DNA from: Hevea brasiliensis
Taxonomy: Eukaryota > Streptophyta > Magnoliopsida > Malpighiales > Euphorbiaceae
Assembly (NCBI RefSeq): GCF_030052815.1
Contig: NC_079507.1
Coordinates: forward strand, 53,641,571-53,705,570
DNA length: 64,000 bases
Direction of reading: 5' to 3'
Shown here piece after piece: positions 1 through 18,404 of the stretch (the stretch's first letter is position 1; each line of letters opens with the position of its first letter). The notes below the pieces were generated by a model that worked only from the letters and a program-made list of their open reading frames with translations, searched no databases and was not told the origin of the DNA. The translations under genes and the position numbers were made by a program.

Positions 1-780
1 TAAGAGAACCTATTGACTGGGCCATTATTCAAGGAAGACTATTGTTGGACACATCTAGGATGTAAAAGAGAGGCCTGAGAGATTTCACCAGACAAGTTAC
101 TTTTTAAGATAACCAAGGTTGTCAGAATCTTAAGATTACCAATGGTCAACAGAACGCTACCATTTAGATAGTTCCCAGAGGCACCTGAATCTGTCAAAAA
201 GGGCATTACCATTGGAGATAATAGAATTATTATCATGTATATCTCATATCACGTATATCCCATAGTCCTGTAATTCTATCACGATTCTATCATGCTGTAA
301 ATATCCCTGTCATTATCAAACACAAACTCTTATGTACTATTTATATGAGATTCAGTCAATACAAACAGAAATTCATTCTGGTGCCTATCATTCTACAATT
401 ACTTCAACCATGTCATGACTCATACAAATACTCGAAAGTAAAGCATGGTCATGTTAGATGGCCAAAGTGGGAGAGTACCATCAAAGTGGTTTGAGCTCAA
501 ATCAGTAACAGATGCAGAGAGGAAGCCTAAGGCGTTTGGTTTTCTGCCGCTTAATTTATTGTAAGCGATGTCTAGGTCATCCACATAGAAACCCAACTGC
601 CAAAGCCAATCTGTCATCTTGTTTGAAAATTTTGCATTATTGAGTATCAAAGCCATAATCTCATTTTGAATTCTAAGCCATGCAGGAAATTTTGGAACCA
701 GTTGGCATCATCTAATGTTGAGGTGATCGAGTTTTAAAGGACGAATCCAATCAAAGCTAATGTTGAAATACAAGGAAATA
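1..780 (-). pseudogene. LRR receptor-like protein (EIX/RLP type), decayed, runs off left edge
   Basis: Read on the minus strand, 780 to about 430 gives an LRR-RLP ectodomain: a stretch like FDWIRPFKLDHL, then CQLVPKFPAWLRIQNE, then repeats with DLDIAYNKLSG, VTDLSSNHFDGTLPLWPSN. Positions 236 down to 39 give SGNYLNGSVLLTIGNLK and SNLSGEISQ, and after a frameshift ILDVSNNSLP and MAQSIGSL down to base 1. These are xxLxLxxNxLxG repeats typical of cell-surface receptor-like proteins that sense microbial patterns. Breaks seen: an in-frame TGA just before the CQLVPKF stretch, a frameshift near 60, a stop after SNNSLP, and about 160-180 bp of non-LRR sequence between the two repeat blocks. No kinase or membrane segment is in view; the rest would lie left of the window. 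Pseudogene status is firm for this part; the exact subfamily is not. Confidence 0.8.
236..397. mobile_element. possible short LTR-like insertion in the LRR pseudogene
   Basis: This stretch interrupts the LRR reading between two repeat blocks and has no LRR coding on either strand. It starts TGTATATC, ends TCTACA, and holds a TATTTATATGAG TATA-like motif followed by a sequence resembling the transcript start of a small copia LTR. I do not see a clean 5-bp target duplication, so the solo-LTR reading is only a suggestion. Confidence 0.25.
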
Positions 781-1267
781 TTAGAACAATATTTCCCATA
801 AATATCCCCAAGATGTATTCTTAAAATTTAACACATTTGTTCACATTTTTTTTTATATTTTTTTCATCTCTCCATATACTGTATCCTGATTATTTATTAT
901 ATTAACAATGACTACCATATAATTTTAACTATAGTTGCAAGAATCTGCATGAGTTATTCTATCACCAAAGATCTTGGCTTTATTGCACTATATTTTCGCA
1001 CATGCTAAATTACAGCTGCAAGCAAAATTCTTTAATTTGAAGCCAATAAGTATAAACATTTGAAATTGCAATTAACATAATAACGCGACATCTTATAGTT
1101 TTACATAATAACAGTTTAATAATTAAAAAACCGGAGCCTTGTGCGGGCAAATGTCTAGCATAAGATAAGCTGAATAACTTATCTCTTCATTTTCTCAGAC
1201 AAGAAGCTAGTTCAATACACTCGCACATTAATTAATTGGTCATTATTTCTGTTTGCCTTATAACCGA
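781..1267. other. intergenic, 3' flank of the uridine kinase-like gene
   Basis: AT-rich DNA without coding potential between the LRR pseudogene and the stop codon of the minus-strand uridine kinase-like gene. The part nearest 1267 should include that gene's 3' UTR. No convincing poly(A) signal can be singled out among the many A/T runs. Confidence 0.5.
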
Positions 1268-7864
<6,597 letters not shown>

Positions 7865-8477
7865 CTTTTCTGCGTTTTGCAATACTAGCAATAGCTGCAG
7901 AGTACGAAACCGGAAAGAAGTCCAATAAAGGCAAGTTTTGTTCCTGTGATTTTTACTTTCGCGTGATTGCAAGTTCTGCCACGGAAGTTATTCATTTGGC
8001 TTAAAATCACAAAAAAATTAGTATTCAAATTAATTTATGAATTAAGAAAATTATTTATAATATATTAAAATTTATAATTTATTTATTTATTTTAAAATAA
8101 TTTTTACAAAATAAAAGTTAATAACTTTTAAAAATATAATTATTATCTTTTACTTTGATTTAATTCAATAACTAAAAGCATATCATTTATTTTATAAATT
8201 TTAAATTCGAAGCATCACTATTTTAATACACTTATTAAACCAAAAAAAGTTAATTACATTTTTTTTATTATTTTAATAAATTGTGTTATTAATAAATATT
8301 TTTAATTAAATATTTAAATTATTTTACGTTAATTTTAAATAAATTTATAATTAATTACTTAATTTTAATTAATTTATAAATTAAAATATATTTTAAATAA
8401 AAATTAAAAGTTAATAATGAAAAGCTAAGCACACTTGTGAGATAGGCAACACACCTCTTTCTTCCTCATCAAGAATT
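7865..8477. promoter_or_regulatory. upstream region of the uridine kinase-like gene
   Basis: This contains the 5' UTR and promoter of the minus-strand uridine kinase-like gene, limited on the far side by the LTR retrotransposon whose target site starts at 8478. Beyond about 8000 it is extremely AT-rich. I do not see a TATA box at a persuasive distance from the ATG, so the core promoter may be TATA-less. The proximal promoter is therefore at most about 600 bp before transposon sequence begins. Confidence 0.5.
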
Positions 8478-8482
8478 TTTAC

Positions 8483-8508
8483 AGTAACATCCCTAATTTT
8501 TAAATAAT

Positions 8509-8565
<57 letters not shown>

Positions 8566-10312
8566 ATTCTAACATTGGTATTGTGGACTTTGCGTATATA
8601 CTTTCATTTCGTGAAAATTTGATCATCGCCCAGATCTGCAATTTCGGGCCAAGCAAATAAGCTGCTGGAACCATTTCAGAACCGGGTCAAGATTATAGGC
8701 TACCCCATCGTTTTCAGACGTTCTGGACGCATTCCAGTTGTCAGATTTGGCATAAGTAAACTCGAACTCTACATTACTCAATTTTTATTTTATACTGGGT
8801 TAGAATAAAATTTATAAAATATTCGTTGATGAAAAGAAAATTACGATTCCTATTACAATAGCCTTATAATGTTGTTAAGGATCGCGGGGCAGGTTTATAG
8901 AATTTTTAAAGTTAGTTTGGATAGTTTTTGAAAAATATTAGTTTTGAAGTCTTATAATTAAGTTGTCTGATGTTGTGATTATTGCTTGGTTTAGAGGGCT
9001 CAGGATGGGCCATATAATGATGATGAGATATGGATTGAGTTTAGAAGTATTATTTGAACCATTTTACAGGTTGGGTAGGTCATAGGTATAGGGGAGACTC
9101 TGCCGGATTTTCGGCACGACTCAGGACATCTTTGATTTTTCTTAGTTTGTATTGAGTCAAATGTATTAAATAATTGTAATAAAATTGTCAGATGAGCCGG
9201 AACAGCCTTCCTCCTCCGCCCAGCTGCCACAGTGACTTCGGTTAAGTCTGTGAGTAAAATATTAATTTTAATTGTAATTTCGATATTATTATATGTTCAA
9301 GCATACCCACGCATCACTTATAAATATGTATCTATGTAGTTAAATACTAGAAAAGTTTTATATTGCATTCATAATTATTGAAGTACCATGGACGTTGTTT
9401 GTGGTCATTTGGAGCAGTGTGTGTGCATGACGTGCGTGTGGTATGGTATTGGATATGGACAGGATGGGTAGACACGGCTTGAGAGACACTCGTTGGGACC
9501 CAGTCCTTCGGGGTAGACACTGCTTAAGAGACATTCGCTGGGACCCCGCATTTGGTTTATTAAGCGAAAGTCCAGCTTGAGAGACACTCGCTGGCAGAGG
9601 TTGGATTAAGAGGGCTGTATAGGGGATCAGCTCCCATATATGTATTGTTTGACAGTGTTGGTGTGTGAGTGCTCCAAATTGTCTTTTTGCTGTTATGATA
9701 TGAAAATTATGATGATGTTGCATTTCACTCCACATGGTGCATTAACTTTAGATAGTTATAGAGATTATGGTTAAAATTGATATTTTACTCCTTGAGTCGA
9801 ACGCTCACTCCTGTTCATCTATTTTTTCAAGCTATAGAAGAATTATTTGTTGTGGCTAACCTGCTATTCTTCTTCGCAGATCCATTTATAGTATTTAATG
9901 TATTTTGTACAATTGAGTTAAATTTTAGACTCCGCATGTGTTAGAAGCACTTATTTTTATTTTGGGCCTGTATTATAAAAGTTATGTTGGACGTGTAAAA
10001 TTATTAACTGTATGAATGATGGAATTGGACGAGGGAGCTGAGCTCCCATTTGAGTTATGACATTTTGATTATGTAGACGGTGAGCTGAGCTCTCCAATTT
10101 ATTATATATTGTGTTTATAGGTCAGGCGAGTCAAAAACTCCACGTTAAATGGTCCATTTTATGGCCGGACTCTGTCCGGTTGAATTCTTGAATTTGGGCC
10201 CAAATGGGCCTTAGAGTTGGGTTGAGGAATAGTTAAGTTTACTACGGGCCTCGGGGGCTTTAGGCTAGCCCGGGTCCTAGTGTCGGTCCGGCCCATAGGT
10301 TGGGTTATGACA
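8483..10312 (+). repeat. 5' LTR of the gypsy element
   Basis: About 1.83 kb, starting AGTAACATCC and ending GGGTTATGACA. It includes a (TA)n run near 8514-8562, a segment CCATCGTTTTCAGACGTTCT shared with the 3' LTR, and three direct repeats of GCTTGAGAGACACTCGCTGG-type sequence near 9477, 9525 and 9572. It aligns throughout with 15264-17033. Confidence 0.93.
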
Positions 10313-10316
10313 AAAG

Positions 10317-10328
10317 TGGTATCAGAGC
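10317..10328 (+). other. primer-binding site, initiator tRNA-Met type
   Basis: TGGTATCAGAGC, four bases after the end of the 5' LTR. This is the classical plant retrotransposon primer-binding sequence complementary to the 3' end of initiator methionyl-tRNA, where minus-strand DNA synthesis begins. Confidence 0.95.
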
Positions 10329-13300
10329 TTAGGCTTTAGATTCATGGGAAAGTGTGCACCTAGAGTTGTCACATGCGGAGTATAGGATTCTGTTTCGTCT
10401 TTTTTCTGTAATTCTTCGTTTCTAGATTCTGCGTTATTCCTCGGTTAATATAAGAGTGCTTCAGTTTAGCACCTCAGTTTTGTGAAGTACATAGAAGTGT
10501 GAAATAGAGTTAGCAGACATGTTGAGGTCTGCCATGGAAATACGTTCTCCAAGAAATACTATATTTCTATCAGTATGGGTCTAAGTGTTGTGCCTATCTG
10601 GTGCTAGGCACGAGTACATAAAGGTGAGTTTTGATAGTATAATTGCACTAGATAAGGGTGAGGATACCACTGCTGGCAGTCGTCAGTGGATGACCCAGTC
10701 AGAGTAAGTTTATGATAATAGTAGATTCAAGAGAGATAAGAGATTAGGAGACCTAGTCTGTCAGGACGTATCGTAGTAACTATACAATATTCTCGATGTC
10801 TGCTCTGTAAGTTGTAGATTATAGTACCGACATGAGATTATTGTGTAGAGTTGCGTGCATCCCCGTGGTGCTCCATAATGAGGGTGTTTGCGGATGGCCT
10901 CTGTTTGGTGCAATTATGCCAGAACAAAGTTCTATATCTGCAGAGGAGTTAGGAACTCCTGGTTAGGGATTTAGAGCTAGAATATCGAAAGGTCACAGTT
11001 GGGTGATAACTATAGTCAGTAACTCGGTTACCCTAACATGAGCTCGAGTTACATCAAGAGTTGCCATCAGACCAGAGGTTGCGAATTAGTTGCAAAGTAA
11101 AGGTGACATCTATAGAGTGAGACCATCTGGTCTTCGGTATGGAATTTTGGATGGTTTTTGCAGTACGACAGATGTTTTGCTTAGAGCTTAGTGAGAATAG
11201 TATACCTTGTGTGTATCAGCAAGGTGTAAAGTACAATCCTACTACCTAGGGAAGGTCGGAACTATGAATTGATGATTTACAGAGCTATGATATGATAAGA
11301 GAGTCATTAATTTGACATGGTTTTGACAAGGTGGTAAATGTAGTACCTTTGTTGCAGTAAGTTAGGGTATAGTCCTATCTTTTCATAAGGGATCGAAGGT
11401 TATTACTGATTATGATGACTTATGGAGTAGTGTCTCAGATGGGATTGTAGTGTGAGATAGAGAGTTGTTAGCTCAGGTGTTCTGGAGAGGGTACAAGTTC
11501 CATGTAGGAATTATAAGATGTAAGATCAAGATGTATGTAAGCCTTTAAATTGAATGACGGGTTTGGATACCTAGTATTTTAAGTTTAAGCTAATTAAATG
11601 GATATGAAAAATTAGAGTTGCTAGAGATCCCCTCCTTAAGGTAGTAGGGGTAGTATGTAGTCCAAAAGGGTAAGAATAGAGATCACGCAGGAGAAGTATG
11701 ACTACTATTACCTAAGTTCATCCTTAGCTTCTTAATGCTTAAGACTAAAGTATACTCCAAATAAAGTAAAAGAAAAAGGACAAAAGTTAGTATCGATAAA
11801 TAATAGAATATGTATGTATATATATATATAGATGGAGTGCGATTCAAATGCAGTAGGATAGATAGCTTGAATGCCAGTAGAAGTCTAGCTAGGGTAGTTA
11901 GAGGATCAATTCTGAGTAACATTGAGGTATATATGACGTGGTAGGGATAGTGGAAAGGTATAAGTTTTTGATATGACAATCAGGTCAAAAAGAAAATAGA
12001 GCTAAAGGATGGAAGAGTGAAAGTTCGGATTTGGGTAAGATAAAAAGAGTTGGCTAAAGAATAAACTGGAAAAATATATTAGGATAAGATTAGGAAGAAT
12101 AGAGCCAAAATACCGAGGAGGTGAATGTGGTTATAGGAAGGGTAAACGAGATAAACAAAAAAAAAAAAAAGGATAGAGCGTAGAAAATGATGGCATTAGG
12201 AAGAACATTGTTAAGTTATGGAACCCAGAAGTACAAGACGTAGAGCAGGTCATAATTGATGTAGTGTTAGGAGCCTGAGCCTAGAGCTTAGAGTTACAGG
12301 ATCTGGATTAGACCTTATCTATTTTCTACCCCCAAGGTAGGATAATGGGGCAATGACATAAGAACCCTTTTGGTTGTTGACAGTATAATGGAAATTAGGT
12401 GAGGTGTGCGACCAAAGTAGGTAGTAACTGTTGAGCGTGTTGTGGTAACTTGAATTGTATTATAAGATAAAGAAGCAAGATCAGTAGGAGTAAGTTGGAT
12501 AAAAGTCAATATAAGGAATATAAATATGCAAGATGAGGGATAATGTCACAGAGGCTTGATATTAAAATTTAGAGTGGTGAGACCTAAAGTCAAAAATTGG
12601 AGTTAGACATATATTTTTAGTGTGATCGATAGAATAATTATGTAAAAAAAAAAGAGTAATAATAAATAAATAAATAATAGTATGATAATATGTAGCAGAA
12701 CGCTAATAACGGTCAGAATAGGACAAGATAGGTATAGGTATAATTATAAGATATTGAGAAGTACATGGATTAAAGGAGTGATTGTTGGTAAGATTGGAGT
12801 AGATCTGAAAGAATCTGTGAGTGCTTTTATCTTCTAGAATATAACTAAGTGTAAGGAGCATTGGACAAATAATTATAAGTATGAAAGATAAATAGAGAGT
12901 AAAAAGGAAATAGTAAATTCTAAGATGATATATCAGGCAGGACAACAGTATAACAAATGGTAGATACAACTGATATCTTGTAATAACGTACAATAATTAC
13001 AAAGAAATAATGAAACTAAAAAGGGAGACTAAGAGGTATGAGCTAAATCTTATTTATCAAACAATGGTATACCATAAATGGTGGGAGAATATTTCTCCTT
13101 CTTTTCAAATTGGCTCGTGTTTTGATTCTAGGAGATTATGTTAAGAAGAGAGGTCGTGTCAAAGTGACCTAATTAATTGAAATTTTGATGGGCGTTAGTA
13201 CATATCCAATCTTTTGAGGCGACAATGACAATAATGGTGTACCTAATGTTAAGTATGAAAGAATGATCAGAGAGGTGACAGGAGTTAAATCGAGCTAGTT

Positions 13301-14709
13301 ACTAGGGCTTACAACCCTTTTAAACTATAAGCTGAGGGAAGTGCTATTTGCTAATGAGTTACAGCGAATGCAATTGTTGCTAATGGGAAAAGTTGAGGTT
13401 GAAGTTTGGAAAGCTATGGGCAATATATGTAATTATATTAAGGAGAATGAACACGTGAAGTATCTTGTTCAGAATTATGGCACGGCGCATATTTCCCACA
13501 GCCGTGTTAGTTCATATGGAACTTATAATTTCTAGGGCTCCTATCAATCCAAGATGAGCAATTTCCTACTAAGGCTGGTAGGAAATGATAATGTTCTGAT
13601 AGGTAAGTTGGGAAAGGGAATACAAAAAGAATTTTTTATGGTTAATTACAAGTGTTACATAATGTGAAGAATGTGCTGGTAGGAGTCAATTGTAAAGTTA
13701 GAATTCTCAAAGTAATGGAACTAGTAATCAAGACAAGACTAAGAAATAAAAAAAAAAAAAAGAAAGTTAAAGTTGATGATGGGATGGACATCCTTGAAGG
13801 AAAAGGTGTAAGGGTGAGATAGGACTAAGATTAAGGAATAAGTACAGCATGTTGAAAAGATATCAATGATAGCAGAAATAGGAAAAGAAAGTGGATAAGA
13901 TCCAAAGGACAGGAAGAAAGCTCAGTAGAGCTAGTTATAATGATGAGGATAAGAAGGAATAGGTATGCTAGGAACACACTAAGAGATGTTTGAAACAAGT
14001 TATTATGAGATGATAGATTAAAGGAGTAGTAGAGGCTCTATCTAAGTGCCAATGTGTCAGAAGCAGGCCACATACTAAGAAGCTTTAGGAAGAAGTCTAA
14101 ATATTTCCATTCTAGAGAAGGAGTGGTAAACGATAAAGTTGTATTAACTGGGTTATCAAGGAATACAAATACATTTGTCCTGTAAGAGAAGAGACCCAGT
14201 TCACTTTCCAATATTGATAAGTGGTGTAGGGTACGCTTAACACTTTGATGGAGCTCTACATAACTAGTTACATAAGATGGACAGGAGCTGGTCTAAGGAC
14301 CTTAGTAATGACACAAAAGAGATTGAAAATTTAAAGTATCATGGGAGTAAGAAGATTTATAGGTATTGACCATTGAGGTCATAGGACAAGTAAAGATTTC
14401 GAACGAGATGTATATGATAGGTGCTACAGGAAAGCATTTCATAGGATACTATAGGGTAAGGAACCTAAGTCATGTTTTTGGGGAACAGAGATTATTGAAA
14501 CAAAGGAATGAGGACTGAAGTCACCAAGAGACACGTTAGGGCGTAATAAAAGTGAGGTAAGCGCCAAAGTTGATTAAAGTTATCAGATATCAAGCCGAGA
14601 GTAGTGGAGTTATAATGAGTACTAGAGATGACAAAAAAAAAAGAGAGGGGTAAACGAGTAGTCAGATGTGATGGTTTAGATTCAGAGGAGGATGGTAGCT
14701 GGCATACTA
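10329..14709 (+). other. retrotransposon interior without recognisable gag or pol
   Basis: About 4.4 kb between the primer-binding site and the integrase remnant. No gag zinc knuckle, protease, reverse transcriptase or RNase H motif could be read in any frame. The plus strand is purine-rich and dense in TAG and TGA, giving no plus-strand open frame beyond about 65 codons; longer minus-strand frames are by-products of that skew. It may be an extremely decayed gag-pol or a non-autonomous filler interior. Confidence 0.6.
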
Positions 14710-15228
14710 CGACAGGGGCAGATAAACATAAAAATTTTTAACCATCCATGCAGATCCAAAGCAGAAAGATGCAAAATTTGCAATGGGTGACCTTGTTCTT
14801 GAAGGTTTCTCCTATGAAAAGGCTTATGAGATTTGGAAAGAAAAGGAAAATTGGCACTCCGTTATATAGAACCTTTTAAGATCATGGACAGAGTGGGAGC
14901 AGTTGCCTATCAGTTAGAGTTGCCACCACACCTTTCTCATGTCCACCCAGCATTCCACATTTTCATGAATAGAAAGTATGTTCTCGATCCTTCTCATGTG
15001 CTGCGACCAGACACAGTAGAGTTAAATGAGAATTTGATCTTTGAAGAGCAATTAGTAGCCATAGTAGACTATCAGATGAGACAACTTTGGTCAAGGCAAA
15101 TCTCTATGGTTAGTCTTGTGGATGAGTTAATCTATGGAGGAATGCACTTGGAAGTTATAGCTGGATATGCGCAGCAAGTACTCATAAGTTTAATATGTAA
15201 CTATGTGTTATTGTTCTGCCTTGTGTAA
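14710..15228 (+). pseudogene. Ty3/gypsy integrase C-terminal remnant
   Basis: The plus strand reads, across frameshifts, the end of a gypsy integrase: a DP-x-QK-type stretch, FAMGDLV, then GKLALRYIEPFKIMDRVGAV, AYQLELPPHLSHVHPAFHI, RKYVLDPSHVLRPDTVELNE and EEQLVAIVDYQMRQL. The region 14833-15228 is one open frame of 131 codons, but the conserved tail that normally follows is altered. In intact elements this protein inserts the cDNA copy into the chromosome. It lacks the zinc-binding domain and the D,D-35-E catalytic core, so it cannot work. Confidence 0.88.
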
Positions 15229-15250
15229 AATTTGAGGACGAATTTTTTAT

Positions 15251-15263
15251 AAGGGGAGAAGAA
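15251..15263 (+). other. polypurine tract
   Basis: AAGGGGAGAAGAA lies directly against the TG of the 3' LTR, the position and composition of the plus-strand primer of LTR retrotransposons. Confidence 0.9.
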
Positions 15264-17033
15264 TGTAACATCCCTAATTTTCAAATAATTATTTTATATA
15301 TATATTTTTTATTCTAACACTGGTATTGTGGACTTCGCATATGTACTTTCATTTCGTGGAAATTAAATCATTGTCCAGATCTGCAATTTCGGATCGAGCA
15401 GATAAGCTGCTGGAACCATTTCAGAATCGGGTCAAGATTATAGGCTACCCCATCGTTTTCAGACGTTCTGGACGCGTTCCAGTTGTCAAATTTGGCATAG
15501 GTAAACTCGAACTCTACATTACTCAATTTTTGTCTTGTACTAGGTTAGAATAAAATTTACAAAATATTAGTGGATGATAAGAAAATTATGATTCCTATTG
15601 AATAGCCTTATAATGTTGTTAAGGACCACGGAGCAAGTTTATAGAATTTTTAAAGTTAGTTTGAATAGTTTTTGAAAAATATTAGTTTTGAAGTCTTATA
15701 ATTGAGTTGTCTGATGTTGTGATTATTGCTTGGTTTGGAGGGCCCAGGAGGAGCCATATAATGATAATGAGATATGGGTTGAGTTTAGAAGTGTTATTTG
15801 AACCATTTTGCAGGTTGGGTAGGTCATAAGTATAGGGGAGACTCTGCCGGATTTTTGGCACGACTTATGACATCTTTGGTCTTTTCTTAGTTTGTATTGA
15901 GTCAAATACATTAAATAATTGTAATGAAATTATCAGGTGAGCCAGGACAGCCTTCTTCCTCCGCCCAGCCGTCACAGTGACTTCGGTTAAGTCTGTGAGT
16001 AAAATATTAATTTTAATTGTAATTTCGATATTATTATATGTTCAAGCATGCCCTCGCATCACTTATAAATATGTATCTATGTAGTTAAACACTAGACAAG
16101 TTTTATATTGCATTCATAATTATTGAAGTACCATGGATGTTGTTTGTGGTAATTTGAAGCAGTGTGTGTGCATGACGTGCATGTGGTATGGTATTGGATA
16201 TGGACAGGACGGGTAGATACGGCTTGAGAGACACTTGCTGGGACCCGGTCCTTCGGGGTAGACACGGCTTGAGAGACACTCGCTGGAACCCCGCATTTGG
16301 TTTATTAAGCGAAAGTCCGGCTTGAGAGACACTCGCTGGCAGAGGTTGGATTAAGAGGGCTGTATAGGGGATCAGCTCCCATATATGTATTGTTTGACAG
16401 TGTTGGGTGTGTGAGTGCTCCAAAGTGTCTTTTTGCTGTTATAATATGAAAATTATGACGATGTTGTATTTCACTCCACAGGGTGTATTAACTCTAAATA
16501 GCTATAGAGATTATGGTTAAAATTGATATTTTACTCTCTGAGTCGAACGCTCACTCCTATTCATCTATTTTTCCAGGCTACAGAAGGATTATTTGTTGTG
16601 GCTAACTTACTCTTCTTCTTCGCAGGTCCATTGATAGTATTTAATGTATTTTGTACAATTGAGTTAAATTTTAGACTCCGTATGTGTTAGAAGCACTTAT
16701 TTTTATTTTGGGCCTCTAAAATTATTAACTGTATGCATGATGAGATTGGATGAGGGAGCTGAGCTTCCATTTGAGTTATGACATTTTGATTATGTGGAGG
16801 GTGAGCTGAGCTCCCCAATTTATTATATATTGTGTTTACAGGTTGGGCGAGTCAAAAACTCAACGTTAAATGGTCCATTTTATGGCCGGACTCTGTCCAG
16901 TTGAATTCTTGAAATTGGGCTCAAACGGGCCTTAGAGTTGGGTTGAGGAATAGTGAGGCTTACTATGGGCTTCAGGGGCTTTAGGCTGGCCCACGTCCTA
17001 GTGTCGGTCCGGCCCATTGGTTGGGTCGTGACA
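15264..17033 (+). repeat. 3' LTR of the gypsy element
   Basis: About 1.77 kb, TGTAACATCC to GGGTCGTGACA. It carries the same triple GCTTGAGAGACACTCGCTGG-type repeat (near 16219, 16266 and 16319). Compared with the 5' LTR it has a much shorter TA run and scattered substitutions, many of them transitions. Confidence 0.93.
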
Positions 17034-17147
17034 TTCACATAATCACATTAATTTTTGAAAAATTTTTGTAGTTAATTAGCCTTTAACTTATATTTTTACT
17101 TTATTTAGATAGTGCCACTAACTATGGTTAATTTATGAGTGTTAATA

Positions 17148-17190
17148 ATATATTATAAAAGTTGAGAATAAAGCAGAAATTATTAAATAT

Positions 17191-17226
<36 letters not shown>

Positions 17227-17463
17227 ATATTTAATAATTTCTGCTTTATTCTCAACTTTTATAATATTATAAATAAATTATTATTTAAGTTTCTTTTAAA
17301 TTATTGTCATGTGTTTATTAAATATTAGTTTATATATATATATATAAACTAATATTTAATAATTTCTGATTTATTCTCAACTTTTATAATATTATAAATA
17401 AATTATTATTTAAGTTTCTTTTAAATTATTGTCATGTGTTTATTAAATATTAGTTTATATTGA

Positions 17464-17541
<78 letters not shown>

Positions 17542-17881
17542 ATATTTAATAATTTCTACTTTATTCTCAACTTTTATAATATTATAAATAAATTATTATT
17601 TAAGTTTCTTTTAAATTATTGTCATGTGTTTATTAAATATTAGTTTATATATATATATAAACTAATATTTAATAATTTCTGATTTATTCTCAACTTTTAT
17701 AATATTATAAATAAATTATTATTTAAGTTTCTTTTAAATTATTGTCATGTGTTTATTAAATATTAGTTTATATATATATATAAATTAATATTTAATAATT
17801 TCTGATTTATTCTCAACTTTTGTAATATTAAAAATAAATTATTATTTAAGTTTCTTTTAAATTAATGTCATGTGTTTATTC

Positions 17882-17934
<53 letters not shown>

Positions 17935-18031
17935 AATAAACACATGACATTAATTTAAAAGAAACTTAAATAATAATTTATTTTTAATATTATAGAAATT
18001 GAGAATAAAGCAGAAATTATTAAATATTAGT
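17148..18031. repeat. palindromic tandem array of a ~125-bp inverted-repeat unit
   Basis: A unit that starts TAAACTAATATTTAAT and ends with its reverse complement ATTAAATATTAGTTTA occurs five times in direct orientation (starts near 17221, 17346, 17536, 17659, 17782). Its body includes TTTATTCTCAACTTTTATAA and AAGTTTCTTTTAAATTATTG. Units are joined by TA runs of varied length. The array opens with an inverted partial unit (17148-17199) and closes with an inverted near-complete unit (17935-18031), separated from the last direct unit by a long TA run flanked by TGTTTATTCCA and TGGAATAAACA. It can fold into several nested hairpins. It resembles a MITE with a TA target multiplied in place; no coding. 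Confidence 0.85.
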
Positions 18032-18059
18032 TCTCATTAGACTATTAAATGTGTGTGGA

Positions 18060-18404
18060 GTAAAAATTTTATATTATTTAAATATCTGACATCAACCTGA
18101 CTTATATATTAATTGAACACTTCTAATTCACAAATTGATTTTGGGGTTAGGCCAAAAAGCTCAAATTGCATCAAAGCTTAGGTCTTTTTGGGGGAAGGGT
18201 GAAGAATATGTAGAGCAAAATTTTCACATCACTTGAATATTTGATACCAATCTGACTTATATACTAACTGAATACTTCTAATTAAATATTTCTAACTCAC
18301 AAATCGACTTTTGAGCTAGACCCAAAGGTTTAAGTGATATCAGAGCCTGATTTTTTGGAGGAGAGAGTGAAGAGCTTGTGAAGCAAAAATCTCACATTAT
18401 TTAT
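18060..18404. repeat. two diverged ~165-bp direct repeats
   Basis: Segments beginning near 18060 and 18220 share CTGACTTATATA, AACTGAATACTTCTAATT-type and CACAAATTGATTTT-type stretches, with a third repeat start (AAAAATCTCACATTATTTA) near 18386. Origin unknown; the text TGATATCAGAGCC inside resembles LTR-junction sequence. Nothing further is seen between 18431 and 18810 except AT-rich DNA. Confidence 0.5.

Larger units (their letters stand above)
8483..17033 (+). mobile_element. Ty3/gypsy-type LTR retrotransposon, degenerate
   Basis: Complete structural element of about 8.55 kb. Two long LTRs (8483-10312 and 15264-17033) bracket an interior with a tRNA-Met type primer-binding site just inside the 5' LTR and a polypurine tract just before the 3' LTR. 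The 3' LTR begins TGTAACATCCCTAATTTTC; the 5' copy begins AGTAACATCCCTAATTTTT, so its first base has mutated. Flanks TTTAC (8478-8482) and TTCAC (17034-17038) look like a 5-bp target duplication with one change. The only recognisable coding remnant is the integrase C-terminus, which has the gypsy form, in plus orientation. The LTRs differ at several percent of sites by eye (an excerpt of about 210 bp shows roughly 20 differences), so the insertion is not recent. Clade (Tekay/Del-like versus other) is not determined. Confidence 0.92.

Noticed and set aside
9358..9735. 125-codon minus-strand frame, with similar frames at 16103-16423 and 45137-45322
   Set aside because: They recur because the LTR repeats recur, and run antisense through the triple 20-mer; no protein family resembles them.
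11683..12993. minus-strand frames of 64-98 codons inside the retrotransposon
   Set aside because: They arise from the purine skew of the plus strand, which removes stops on the other strand; compositionally they are plain hydrophobic low-complexity text.
17148..18031. CRISPR-like array (regular repeats with spacers)
   Set aside because: Repeats are longer than spacers, the spacers are only TA runs, units have internal inverted repeats, and the context is a plant genome.
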